Part shown: one piece after another, positions 20,419 through 32,260 of the stretch
Layout: each line of letters opens with the position of its first letter
Position numbering within the stretch: position 1 is the stretch's first letter
Assembly (NCBI GenBank): GCA_026214975.1
Contig: CM047807.1
Coordinates: 67,931,824-67,995,823, forward strand
Reading direction: 5' to 3'
DNA length: 64,000 nt
Source of the DNA: Gentiana macrophylla
Lineage: Eukaryota > Streptophyta > Magnoliopsida > Gentianales > Gentianaceae
Made by a program: the position numbers and the translations under genes
Notes under the pieces: model-generated
The model's database searches: none
Seen by the model: the letters and a program-made list of their open reading frames with translations, nothing else
What the model was told of the DNA's origin: nothing

Positions 20419-23418
20419 GAAAATTTACGATATCGAGAGCAAAAATAATTAATTTAGGAGTGAAATTGCATATTAGATATCATCTTTTATTTTTTTTATG
20501 ATTGAATTTTATGGTTTTGAGATGGATTGGGGTTGCAGATTGTTATCGTTAGATCATTGTAATTTCATATAATTTGTATTATACGAGTATATGATACATG
20601 TAATTTATTTTGCAATTTATGTAATTTACGTTGTGCAATTTAAATTTTCATAGTTGTAGTTTTTTTTTTTTTTTTTTTTTTTTTTTGGGATCTGTCGGCC
20701 ATGTATTCTCCAATACAAAAGCAAAGTGGGGCTGCAAAAGGGTGGTCCAGGCTGCTGAAGAAAGGAACGGCTGCTGAAAAAAAAAAAAAAACAAAACAAA
20801 ACAAAACAAAACGGCGGCTGAGTTACGGCAATGAAGAAATCAAAGGGAAAGTTTTACCAAAGATCAAAGATGCTGCTTTTGCTTTGATTTAAATTTTTTT
20901 TATTATTATTCTGCTTTTCCTGTTTAAAATAGGTTAGATACGAGTGCAAATCAAATCTATCTATTGTGGTTACTTTTTGGATTTATTTTCATGTTTAATA
21001 TATTTTATGTAAGATAACCATGCCGTTGCATGCATCATATTTATTAATTTCACTCCTAGCATATGCATACATGTAGATAATTAATCGAGATATTAATTAA
21101 GCATGTATGATACGTAATTAATTTAGATTAATTTAGGTAAGTAATTAAAACGAACGGAATTTTATCGAGATATAAAATTCACATGATAAACTTAATTTGG
21201 GATAATAAATCCTACGGGGTTTAGGTTATGTAGTGTCTACATAAATTTTGAGTTTTGATAATAAAAAATTGGAAATCCGGAAAAGTTGGACACCAACTAA
21301 GCAAAAGGTTCGAAAAATTGGTTCGGAGCGGTCAATGGGGCTTCGCTCGACTCGACTTGTCCATCCAAGTCGCGACGTTAAGCGTCGGGGTCCGGCAAGG
21401 TCAAGCTATCCGGCGAAATGAGGCTCAATGGGAAATCTTAGCCCGATTCATCCAAAGATCGTACATGAACCAACGAAGAGGACGGGTCGGCTTAGCCGAT
21501 CCCGACACCATTCGGTGAACTCGATTAAAAGCTCACCAGGGGTTTAAAACCGATAAGTTGGTGGTTGCTTTTCTTGATTTATTATTTTTCGACTTATTCG
21601 AAAATTTCAACAATCCCAGAACCTTTTAGGATAATAAAATTCTTAGTGAATTTATTTATGTATTGTCTATGTAAAAGGATTTTAATCATCGAGAAAATTG
21701 GAAAATCATGAAAAGATAGGACACCAACTAGACGGTATTTGTAACCGATAAGTTGGTGATTACTTTTCGTAATTTATTGTTTTCGGATTATTGGAAAAAT
21801 TTCGAGATCCAAATTAAATTTTTATCATGACATTATTAGGATTATACAATCCATTGGTGAATTTTTGTTGTGTAGTGTCCACATAAGAGATTTTCTAAAT
21901 AATCCATAAATTGGAAAACATGAATATAGTGTCACTGGTTAGACGGTATTTGGAACCGATAAACTAGTGGGAGCTTTAAATTTGTGATTTATTGTTTTTC
22001 GATTTGGTGGAAAATTCATAAGTCCTAATATATTAGGATTATAAAATTCATGGTGAATTTTAAATTGTGTAGTGTCTATACAAAGATTTTATAAATCCGT
22101 GAAATTGGAAAGTTGTGAATAAGTGACACTAGTTAGACGGTATTTGGAACCGATGAACTAGTGGGAGGATTAATTTAAATATTCATGATTTATTGTTTTT
22201 CGGATTGTAAATAAATTCTGAAAATCCTAAAAGACTACCTAATTTTCAAAATAACGAGTGGGAGCAGGGAAGGTGACAACCGACCCCTCGGCCTCTACTG
22301 TTGACACAAGCACGTGAGAGAAGGGTGACGCCTCGAGCCGCTTTGATTACGGCCCCTTGTGGATGGCCTTCACCCCTATCAAAATTCAAGGCTTGGTCTC
22401 TGAAAGGATAGGATTTTGGGTACTCGTCGAGTCAGTGACCGACCCTGCGGCGGCATACTCGGGGTGTACTTTGAGGTCTGAAACAGTAGATCACACTCAC
22501 AAGGATATTTTTGGAAATATCTTGGCTGAAAAAAGAAGGTAATCAACAACTAAATGGAGATGTCTGATTCTTGATTGTTTAATTGTTGAGAGAGATTGTC
22601 TCAATTTAACCATCATTGTGCTAATATCGACCCTACGGCGGCAGTATGATGTGAGGTTAAATCCTTGGAATGGTAGGATAAACTGCATGCATGACATCAC
22701 GTTTATAACTCCTAAAATTTCTTATTTTGTTGTGGTGTATGATTTGATTTATACTTCTGTCATAGTTTATTTTGCAACTACATATCATCTCAAGGTATAT
22801 AAACTGCTAAACACGATAAATTGACTAATGATGACTTCGTAAAAGTGGGAAAGTAACAAGAACATTGAACTCAATAATCGAAAATGCAAATTAATTTTTC
22901 GGAAGAGATGTTCCTCTTAAGCCTTCAAACTTAAGTGACATTGATAAGAATGTCACTGCTGTCACTTGTGTTAAACGAGAGACAAAACAAAATTAGTTCA
23001 AAGATGACGAGAATGATTTGGTATCAATCTAGACATCCCACAGTTTACGAGTAGTGTCTACTCAAATGAACTGCTAGTTCACGGCCATTTCCTTTAAAGA
23101 AAGTCAAGAATGGGAAGGTAAATATCTACAAGTGTAACTCATCTAAACTAAATAAGTTAAAGGCTAAACCGAAACATTAATAAAAAGATAAATATAGGAT
23201 AAGAAAGTGATTTCGGATCACTAACCTATGAATCCTTAGAGACTTTCTTAACCGAATATTTTGACTCGAAAGCTAAAGTTCTTTTGTAAGAACAAGGTAG
23301 CTGGGCATTCATGATGAAGAGTAGACAACGGGCAGTTATTTCAGCTAATATAGTGGGAGTGATATAAGAAAACAAATTTCAGATTTTAATCCTTGAATAT
23401 CAAAGAATATAATTTCTA
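20419..23418 (+). other. Leader and decayed gag region of the Angela-type element
   Basis: About 3 kb without a recognisable protein. It contains a long T tract (20660-20686), a poly-A/AAAAC run (20778-20812), the ~200-bp degenerate tandem repeats described next, and a GC-richer segment (22255-22480) with two near-identical words around CGACCCTRCGGCGGCA (22440 and 22629). By position the gag should lie near 22800-23400, but I cannot identify it. Confidence 0.5.
21190..22235 (+). repeat. Four degenerate tandem units of about 200 bp in the leader
   Basis: Units start near 21195, 21630, 21838 and 22033. Each has the order AGGATTATA-like start, GTAGTGTCTACATAA-like word, AAATTGGAAA, CACTAGTTAGACGGTATTTG-like word, CCGATAARYTRGTGG, then GATTTATTGTTTTTCGG. 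The first unit carries an extra ~230 bp, richer in GC, at about 21310-21540. The units diverge strongly from each other. Confidence 0.75.
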
Positions 23419-23445
23419 CTAGTAGGAAACCCGTGCGATGCACGG
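23419..23445 (-). terminator. Helitron 3' hairpin and CTAG terminus
   Basis: Perfect stem CCGTGC/GCACGG with a 3-base loop, 8 bases from a terminal CTAG. In the rolling-circle model this hairpin signals the end of strand transfer. Confidence 0.75.
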
Positions 23446-24524
23446 AGAATGTTAAATTTAAAAAGTAAACATCGCAGAAAAATAATATGTTATGAAAAAA
23501 GGTTGTGTTTAAAAAAACTAACATATAAAAAGCACATTGATATGTCCAAGCTCCAAAGCACATTGGCATCACAGATAGGTTACTACTTCTGATAAGAACT
23601 ATAATATCAATGATAAGAGATTTCAATATTGAACCTAGTCAAAACAGTGAGATAGTTATGGAACAATAAATAAGGATTGAGGCAAAATATACAAAGTCAA
23701 TAAAACAATATTTCATTTGATTGCATATATTATGCTCAACAAATCTTTAAATTCTTACCACAACAATGATGATGTATACATTAGATCAACAATGAGAGTA
23801 ACTCCAATTACCGAATATGAAGGGGCGGGTCATGCTTTTTGAGTATGAACATTTTACTGCCATGGATCCTCATCAATGACCATCATGTGTGTACTTCATC
23901 CGTAAATAATAAAATTTCATCACTTTGCTTGAAATCCTCCATTAATTTCTTAAGCTTTTATTCAAACTATCATCTTTTCAAAAAAAAAAAAAAAACAACA
24001 ACAACAACACCAGCAGTATCCAAAGTGCTCACACATGTATCAATGAAGAGGATATAAGCATTCAGATTTCAGAGTTGATAACATTAGACCCAATCGTGCA
24101 ATAGAAACAATATTAAAAATAAGAAAAAAAATAATGGTAAACAACGAAATAAGGAATTTCAATAGTAAAAGACTACAAAAACAACTCACATCATCAGTGA
24201 GTCTCGGTTTTCCCAAAGTTGTCAATTGTTTATGATGCGTGCGAATTCTGTACAACACGTTGGTGAGTCGAAGACAGAACAACCAAGCTTAATAATCACA
24301 TTTATAAAAAGAAAAAGGGTATATTTCAAATTCTATACCACAACGGTCACATAAATGAACCACAAAAAATGAAGGATATTGTATTATCTCCCCTACGTTG
24401 ATGGCGTTGTGCTATCGTCATTAACAATAGCCTTGATTGAATCTGCATAAAAAAAACTTGGCTTTTCAGCTACACAATGAGTAAGATTATCACTTGACAC
24501 CATTCTTTAAAGTTATCACTTGCA

Positions 24525-25478
24525 AAAGCCAAATGATTAATTTTCAGGTTTTGACAACCATTATGGAAGTGGAAATAAGAATCCTCTCCCAAAATCCTCA
24601 ACATTCTAGAGAAGTACTCCATGCCAATAACAAATAGAAAAGGGGATAGGGGATCACCCTGCCTCAAACCCCTTTTTCCAGGAAAGAATCCCTTCATTTC
24701 ACCATTAATAGAAATAGAAAAAGAAGCAGTGGTAACACATAGCATAATCCATTTCACAAATCTTGCAGGAAAGCCAAAACCCTTCAAAACAGACTCTAAA
24801 AAGGACCAGTGCACTGAATCAAAAGCTTTTTTGATATCCACTTTTATCATACATCTAGGAGGTCCCCTGGTAACACCATATTTTCTTATCAGCTCCTGAC
24901 AGAGGAAGATATTATCAGTCATAGCCCTACCATCCACAAAACCAGTCTGTGATTCATCAATAAGATCAGGAAGACAAGCAGACAATCTTGAAGCTAAGAT
25001 TTTGGAAATCACTTTGTATATAACATTGCAACGTGAGATTGGCCTGTAATCTCCAACAGAAGTAGCATGAGTAGTTTTAGGAATCAAAGCAATAATGGCA
25101 TGGTTAACCTGTTTCAGAATAGCATCATTGTTAAAGAATTCCAGAATAGCATTGGTGAAATCAGATCCAACAATATCCCAAGACTTCATAAAAAAACCAG
25201 CAGAAAAACCATCAGGACCAGGAGCTTTATTGTCAGAAAAGGAAAACAGAGCCTCCTTCACATCCAAAGCAGTAACATCCTTCACCAGATAGTCCATCTG
25301 ATCCCTAGTGATAGAAGGGCCAGCATTGACCACATCCAAATCAATAGGTGTAGCAGTGCCTTCAGTGCCTAAAAGATCAGTATAAAAACCAACAAAAGCA
25401 TCTCCAATCTGATCATAAGAAGTAGTAAAGGAACCATCAGGGAGCAAAATGGAAGAAATATGATTTCTGACATTGTTA
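24525..25478 (-). pseudogene. LINE ORF2, N-terminal reverse transcriptase part (inverted)
   Basis: Minus frame with NKAPGPDGFSAGFFMKSWDI, NHAIIALIPKTTH, VGDYRPISRCNVIYKVISK, KVDIKKAFDSVHWSFLE, GLRQGDPLSPFLFVIGMEYF and KINHLAFA, i.e. RT blocks up to just before the catalytic ADD. The usual ISCCN box reads ISRCN. The frame then runs into target-site sequence, so the following SDN is not LINE-encoded. It is open from about 25447 and shows no internal stop, which suggests a fairly young insertion. Confidence 0.9.
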
Positions 25479-26486
25479 CTTTAGCAACTGGAAAGGGTCC
25501 TCCTTGTCCTATGCTGGTAGGCTACAACTAGTCCTTTCTGTTATTTAGGGAGTTGAATGTTTTTTGCTAGGGATTTACCCTATAATTAGTAGTGTCAAGT
25601 TGAAGTTGGATCAAATGTGCAGGAGGTATTTGTGGGGTGGTTCTTGTGATTCCCTTAGGAAATCTCTTGTTGGGGAAGGAGGTCTGTCTGCCTAAATCTG
25701 AGGGTGGATTGGTGATCTTTCAGCTTGAAGCCTGGAATCTTGCACTTCTTTGTAGGATTCTATGGAACTTCCATTGTAAAAAGGATAGCCTTTGGGTGAA
25801 ATGGATCAGTGAAATGTACTTGAAAAATGTGGATTTGTGGTTGTATCAGTGTAAGCAGGGTGCTTCTGCTCTTATCAAGGCTATTTTTAAGATCAGGGAC
25901 ATGATACTTGTACAGGCTGGTTCTATTGCTGCTGCTGTTTCTTTATTGCAATCTTGGTCCATTGGATCAAAGTTGAGGCCTTCTAAAGCTTATGATTTTT
26001 TCAGGCATCATGGGGAAAAGGTCTGGTGGTGCAGAACTGTTTGGAATCCTAGGGCAACACCTAAACACTGTTTTCTTCTATGGATGGCTATGAAGGACTG
26101 CCTTCTGACCACTGATAAACTGCACTTTGATGATAAGGTCTGCTCCCTGTGTGGTTTGGTAAATGAATCAGCCTCTCATCTTTTCTTCCAGTGTCCCATA
26201 TCTTGTATGGTTTGGGGCAAGGTCAGGCTGTGGTTAGGCATTAATAGAAGTCTGGAAATGTTACTGGTGCAGTTAGATGGATTAGTAGGAAGTGTAGGGG
26301 TACTTCCCATGGGCATGTAACAAGATCGCGCTCGCTTACATTGTGGTGTATTGGCTTTGTCATATGAGAAACAAGAATTTTTTAGATGGTATTAACATGA
26401 AGATCACAGATGTACTGCATTGTATTAAAACTCGCATCTATTATATAATGCAGGCTGCTTTTCCTTTGTATATCTTCACCCCTTGA
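25478..26486 (+). pseudogene. LINE ORF2, C-terminal part with zf-RVT domain
   Basis: Starts in the WKGSSLSYAGRLQL block with a stop shortly after. It continues in another frame (25637-26320) through SKAYDFFRHHGEKVWWCRTV, NPRATPKHCFLLWMAMKDCL and the zinc-binding CSLCGLVNESASHLFFQC, the zf-RVT signature of plant LINEs. A further frame change near 26315 leads through IALAYIVVYWLCHMRN to a final stop at 26486. The 3' UTR is 26487-26810 and poly(A) follows. At least two frameshifts and one stop make it dead. Confidence 0.85.
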
Positions 26487-26833
26487 TATTAGGGTTTTGT
26501 ATATCTTTTGTGATTTCTAGTAGGTTTTGTTGGTGGATGTATGAGATTATTTTGTTTCTCTACACACATTAGGGTAGGCTCTGTGAGTTATGCTCTCACA
26601 TGACCCCTTTTGACAGCTTTTGGGTGTTGTTAAGTGTTTAGTGGCTGTTGTTTCTTGTTGCATATAACCTCAGGGGTCTTATGCAGCTTGGAATCAACAA
26701 ATCTAACCTTTTTTCAACACTGTGTAGGTGTTAGTTTAGTTCTAAATTCTGTTTAGGATGTAATTTCTAGTACTTTGCATACCTTGGTTATAATATTTTT
26801 TACCTTTAACCAAAAAAAAAGTTATCACTTGCA

Positions 26834-29041
26834 TAGATAGATATAGGATAGTCGTCAGCCATGTGAAGTCCATCGCTAAGGGCAACCTTGGAAGATGGTC
26901 ATAGCATCATTAGTGTTGCGTTACCTACAACTAACGGCCGGAATAAAGCATGAGCAATGTAAGAGATAACATCTATTTTTTTTAGTTTGGATGTTTTACC
27001 TACAGCTAATTGAGTAAACAAAAATATTCTTACTTTTAAATGCTCCATATGTCAGCTTGCATTAAGTCATTGTGGTCATAAAAGAAAGCAACAACATGAC
27101 AACATCCTACAAAATGGGTCCAGAAAGATCAAAGAAAGTTGCAGGCAAAAAATAAGACGATAGGCACATATACCTCGCAGTAGACCGACCTATTGGATGA
27201 ATTTGTTTTCGTTTCTGCATATATAGATTCAAAATGTGTAGACAATATTCAAATTATTTATTGACTCTTTGTGATACACCGTATGCCTCAACTCTATAAC
27301 CAAGCAAAAGCAACTATCCCAACTAAGTAATCAAAGTGGACAAATATTATAAATATTTTAACTGACATACATTATAAGGGAAAGTCACAAATATATGAAT
27401 AGAAAGACCAAACGTTTGAGCCTTAATTGTCAGGAAAAAACTTACCATGTTTTTCTTTTGTCTGAAAAGATGTCATTTCCAAGGAAAATCCACCCATCAT
27501 CTGCCATTGCCTAGAGCTTCATCACATAAACATTATTTGTAAGTCCAGGTAATGCACCTTGATGAACTCATAACCCTTGAGATATGTTCATATCATTGGT
27601 GGCCTTGAAAAAAATTTGTACTCGCTTTATATCTGTGAGTTGTTACTAAGACAATTTCCTGGATCCGCCACTGCTATAGAGACTTCATACTTGGAAATGT
27701 GGCACCGACCAAAGAAACGTGAGACTCCATGTATTTTTTTTTCTTAATTCATGAATCATAAAATAATAAAGAAATGGTAATACAAATACATGTTGCACAT
27801 CACAAAAAGCAACCCAAAATAGAACATTTCCCGGTCATTTCTCCGCAAAAGCTAATAAAGTCTGCAGATTTTATTATTGCAAAGTTTCAACAACAAAAAC
27901 CCGAACATATGTGCAAATAATCATGGAGCAAAGCAAACACTACACAAACTCCGAATCCAAGAGTGAAGAAACACTACAAATATAACTACCAAGAATGCAC
28001 TTGCATTGTTTAATTGTGCTTCTTGACTCCGCTTCTTCTTGAGAAGATATGAAAAAATACATTTATAATATGTTTTCTATGTATTTAAAAACCATTTCTT
28101 CAAAAGTTCATTTGCCATTTGCCATTTGCCATTTCTTCTCTATGTATTACGTATTTTAAACACAAATAAAATAATAAGGTAAAAATATAATATTAACACA
28201 TTTCTGTATTCACAGTATGCAGATCATTTATCAAAACTGCAGCAAGAGATATTCTGAAACTCTAGCAACATTTCAACAGGAAACAATTACTTGAGACAAA
28301 AGAGCAGAGAGAGGCCATACATAAGTTCTAATAAAAGGCTCCAAGATGGATCCTAGTTCTTGAGGAGAAGTTCTGTTCACACTTGCAAGCAAACTGTAGA
28401 CCGTTTCATAGGGGAATTGAAAACAAAGACAACAAAATTAGAAGAACGATCAAAGTGGTAAAGAACATTAAAATCTGAAAGAAATCAAAATCAAACCTGG
28501 GCAATCCATATTTGCGTTTGAATTCTCGTTTTCGAATTGCAGAAGAATCAGAACCTCCCTCTCCCAGTCCCCCACCCCAGAGCTTTCGCTTAATTGTTTA
28601 ATTGCACTTGATAGTATAGCAATTGTTTATGTAGAGGCAGAATCAACCTCAATTTCAGACAAATCGTCTCCATCGCTGCTTTTAAAAGAATATCATGAAT
28701 GAAACACGTATATCAGCAATAACATTCAATCAACTACCTGAACCAGATAAATAAAACCACAATTTTTGTATGATATGTACAGATATGAACATATAGCTAG
28801 ATTGACATGACAAACAATGAATAGCCTTTCCTTTTGTTACACCAACTAATAACCTGGGACCACTTGAATCACATAATCTAGAAAGGAAGCTTTTCATGTG
28901 GCCAAATATGTTCTAGTTTGCAACCACAATAAAGCTATTAAAGTAGTATGTGAACATTATGGACTGAAGCACAAAAAAGGAAGCAGAAAAAAAAGCTTAC
29001 GCAAGTAGAATTCAAAAATGAATAAAACGAAGTAGACTCAC
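26834..29041. other. Inner Helitron body, no complete gene
   Basis: AT-rich sequence. An acidic minus-strand frame near 28645-28680 ends in SEIEVDSAST and a stop; it could be the terminal exon of the unit at 29042-29375, but its phase does not join cleanly. Nothing else is recognisable. Confidence 0.4.
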
Positions 29042-29101
29042 TTCAGAGATGAGTGATTCTTGTAGAGCAGTCTCACCATTTAAGGAGAGCATACCACCTG
29101 C
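29042..29101 (-). pseudogene. Captured exon-like piece 2 in the inner Helitron
   Basis: 60 bp between AATTTTCAG (acceptor) and GTGAGT (donor). It encodes AGGMLSLNGETALQESLISE. Its phase is 0 at both ends, so it joins in frame with the upstream exon at 29277-29375. The family is not recognised. Confidence 0.45.
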
Positions 29102-29276
29102 CTGAAAATTATAAATTCTAAAATGTCAGAAAAACAAACAAATCAACCAGAATACATAATAAATTAGGTCTAAGAAACTGAAATAAACACGTAACAGTAG
29201 TAAAGGACGAAAAAAAGCTGAAAGATTCAACTGGATTGTTTATGCTTAGTCTGTGTGTATAGAAAGCTCGGAATAC

Positions 29277-29375
29277 CTTCTGAGCAATTTTTGTTTTCGT
29301 TTTTATAAACAAATCCCCATCTTTTAAGTAACCAAATCCACATCTTTGAAGTAATGAGAACACATACATAGCTTC
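29277..29375 (-). pseudogene. Captured exon-like piece 1 in the inner Helitron
   Basis: 99 bp between CCTTTTACAG (acceptor) and GTATTC (donor), encoding 33 residues beginning EAMYVFSLLQRCGFGYLKDG and ending KTKTKIAQK. Exact codon phase and strong splice borders point to part of a real plant gene picked up by the Helitron. I do not recognise the protein. Upstream sequence to about 29640 may be its 5' untranslated part. Confidence 0.5.
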
Positions 29376-29915
29376 CTGTAAAAGGAAAAAAAAATATAAG
29401 AACAATCCAACAAAATATTAATGACTCAATCAAATGACTCACCTTTCATACAATCGACTGAACATTGGAAAATACATCAATCCATCAAAGAACCCATACA
29501 CACATCTTAAACGGCTGCTGAGGTTGGGAAGCCAAATTGATTGGGAGAGGAATTGATTTGGGCAGCAAAGATTTTTGTAGAAGTAGCAATGGAAGTTTTA
29601 CAATAAGATTAGGTGTGGGGAGGACGTGGGCAATTTCTGGAAATAAAACTGAAGGAAACGTGGTTTAGGGAGTTGTGTGGGCGACGTGTTTTTTTTTTGA
29701 GGGGTGGTGCGGCAGTTTTATATGTTGGGAGTGGTTTGCCGGATTAATTTTCTTTTTAGCATAGATGTGAGAGTGGAAAAGTGAGAAGGTGGTAACATGA
29801 GAATGAGGGTTCTGCATTTTTTTTTTGCAGAAACCCGGAATCGGGTCGGGTAATTATATGAAAAATAGGTCAATTGGCAGTTTTTTGCTGTGAAATATTA
29901 ATATATATTTTCAGA

Positions 29916-32260
29916 TTCGTTGGAACAAATGGATTCACTTTCACATCGATAATATAGTTGCCTTAAAGAAAGTGAATATGATGTTTGTATAAGATTCTGA
30001 GACTCGGACTTTTGTCTGATAAAGTCAAAACCACTAAGTAATGCTGAAAAGGCATATGTAACACATCATAAACTATTAAGACAAATGGTTACCATATTTA
30101 GATGAACGATTCTTCGGCATCTATTAATTAGTGCATATATCCTAGAACTTAGATCTGAAGACTGGCTAAGGGTGATTCCTATCTCCCAGTCTAAGAACAC
30201 TATCTCAAAGGAAAAATGACTAAGTTACCTTTCAATTAGGAAAAGGTAATAAAGCTGAAGAAGTATCAGTACTTGTTCAGATTGACCTTCGGGGTCTTAT
30301 GAAGGGTACAAGCTAGTGGGAGCTTTTGAGTAGTGGACAATTTGTCTGATAGCTACTCGAAACACCGATTAGTTTATCTAAATCTTTTGGAGGAATCTAT
30401 GATATTACCAGAGAAACGAGTATTCCATGCTCAGATATAGGCTATAACATAGTTTTGGCACTGATGCTTGGCCTACCTCGGGTGAAATTATTTCACTGAA
30501 AGGATAAACCATGTATTGTCTTGTATAGTTATTGATATGCTACAATACACTGCTTAACTCCATTAAGACATTGGTTGCAAAATAACGGTTTGCATTATCA
30601 TGTAATACCGAGAAGTCTACCTAGAAGATGCCTATGAATTTGTGGATAAGGTGTGAATTAATTTTACCCCACTTCCGCAAATAAAGGCATTTAGCATTAG
30701 TGCTTGAAGGTAGGACTGGAAATTTTACATACACGTTCAGATGGTGACTGTTCATGAAATATCTTAATGTAATGAGTAAAGGTTGGTTATAAGAATCCTA
30801 AGATCAGAAAGTGACGGTTGTACTGTCACAGCCTTTCTGAAAGAATTTGTAAATAACAACTTTGGACCTTGAAGTAAAGTTACTCAAGGAGTTACTATCA
30901 GATTTAATCAGAACATCCAATATTGGTTGTTGGGGGTTACGCTGATAAATACTACTGAACCAGATCAGAATGTAAATCCACCCAAATGCAGTGGGAGTAT
31001 GGTTTAACCATTGACTCACTGTGATTATGCAGACTTTACAGTTTACGGGGGGTGATGGATCACCTATGGTCTTTTTGGGAAGACTGTATAGGATTCTGAC
31101 AATAGGAGGTTGGTTTAAAGCCATAAACCTGTACATGGAGTTTTGGTACTCCAGTTCTGTTAACGATCTTATAGAACCACCTAAGTGTCTCAGGCCCAGT
31201 GGGAGTAATTGGATCTACATGATGAGAATGAATGGAAAGTTTATTCTAAGCAAAGCCAAGTGGTCTAGGGGTAATTCCCTGAGAAGTAGATAGTTCAATA
31301 GGGGTGATGCCCTGAAACTTTCTCACCATTCAGCCTTGCTTGACTCCGTGGAAAGCATGAAGATAAACAGAGGTGATGCCCTGAAACTTTCTTGCCATAC
31401 AATGGAGCTTGAATTCATTCGGAACGGAAGGGTTTTAGCTTAAAGCCAATGGCAGATTGACTGCCTATGCTTATATCCATCGGTGGATTAAAGTAAACCT
31501 TCAGGTCATTAAAATTCACATGTTTTGAAATAGGTGGGCTTGACCAGAATATTGATGAGTCTTTTATAGACCAAAGAATCAATGTTGGTAAAGTAGTAGA
31601 CATTAGTATTAATAAAAGATAACACTGCAATAGTTGGAAACAACATGGGTGTGTTATCTGAAGTCAAGAACTGACGAGCCGAGATTCTCTAACTTAGAGA
31701 TGTGGACTATATTCTTAGAAATCGATTCGGTCGAATTCATGAGAACAAGTTGTGGCAACGTCCCATGCATCTTATTGGTTAAGATGAAAATGCATTTCTT
31801 TGCATGCAATATTCAACGAGTGGTTTCCTACCCAAACCCTCACGGAATAATTCTCTCAATCTTCGGATATAGAGAAAATGGGATAAATTCTCTTTTGGAT
31901 AGAGAAAGTCAGGTTATTAAAAGTCAATAAAAGTTGAGTCTTGGATTTGGACGTTGAAAGCAGTATAGTGCATCCTCAAGTATCTTTAGAGAACGAGGAA
32001 TCATATGCTTGTGCATTCGGGTGTGAACCTGAGTGTCGTTGACTACACTGATTCTGATTTTTTGTCGGATTAAGGATGATCGAGAATCGATCTCAGACTC
32101 AGTGTTTACTCATAGTGATGGAGCTATAGTCTGGAGCAATCCAGCACTGCCAACTTGACTCTGTTTGTCGAATACATAGCAGCTTTCGGAGCAGCTAAAG
32201 AGGCAGTGTGGCTTGAGAAGTTCTTCGTTGGATCAGGAAGTGATTCCAGATCTCAATGAG
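29916..32260 (+). pseudogene. Decayed pol region of the Angela-type Copia element
   Basis: Most of this is too mutated to translate. The end is clear: at about 32165-32230 the plus strand reads EYIAAFGAAKEAVWLEKFF, the RNase H motif AEYIAASEAAKEAVW of Angela/Tork-type Copia. Just upstream, DGAIVWSNPALPT corresponds to the usual SWRSSKQ segment. The frame is cut by the insertion of element B after ATGAG (32256-32260) and resumes at 47365. Numerous stops show long-term decay. Confidence 0.7.

Larger units (their letters stand above)
24525..26819. mobile_element. L1-type LINE with 5' inversion (twin priming)
   Basis: The left half (24525 to about 25478) reads as LINE sequence on the minus strand. 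The right half (about 25478-26819) reads on the plus strand and ends in a 3' UTR and poly(A). A 14-bp exact duplication AGTTATCACTTGCA flanks the whole unit (24511-24524 and 26820-26833). So both halves came in as one event and the 5' part was inverted during insertion. The element is also 5' truncated: the endonuclease is absent. Part of ORF2 between the two halves (after LAFA and before the WKGSSLSYAGR block) is missing, as usual at twin-primed junctions. Confidence 0.9.
23419..29915 (-). mobile_element. Proposed Helitron carrying gene fragments and a nested LINE
   Basis: The left edge has a classic Helitron 3' terminus on the minus strand: a 6-bp stem hairpin CCGTGCATCGCACGG (23431-23445), 8 spacer bases, then CTAG (23419-23422) followed by the host T. 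The right edge is placed where the minus strand reads A followed by TCTGAAAATATATATTAATA (boundary at 29915). That fits the TC start and A/T insertion rule but is not unique. The interior has exon-like pieces on the minus strand and a LINE. No RepHel is present, so it would be non-autonomous. The 3' edge is well supported; the 5' edge is tentative. Confidence 0.5.

Noticed and set aside
24470..24524. SDNFKEW tail as part of the LINE RT active site
   Set aside because: The sequence left of 24525 is the target duplication and host flank. The apparent Ser-Asp after LAFA is chance.
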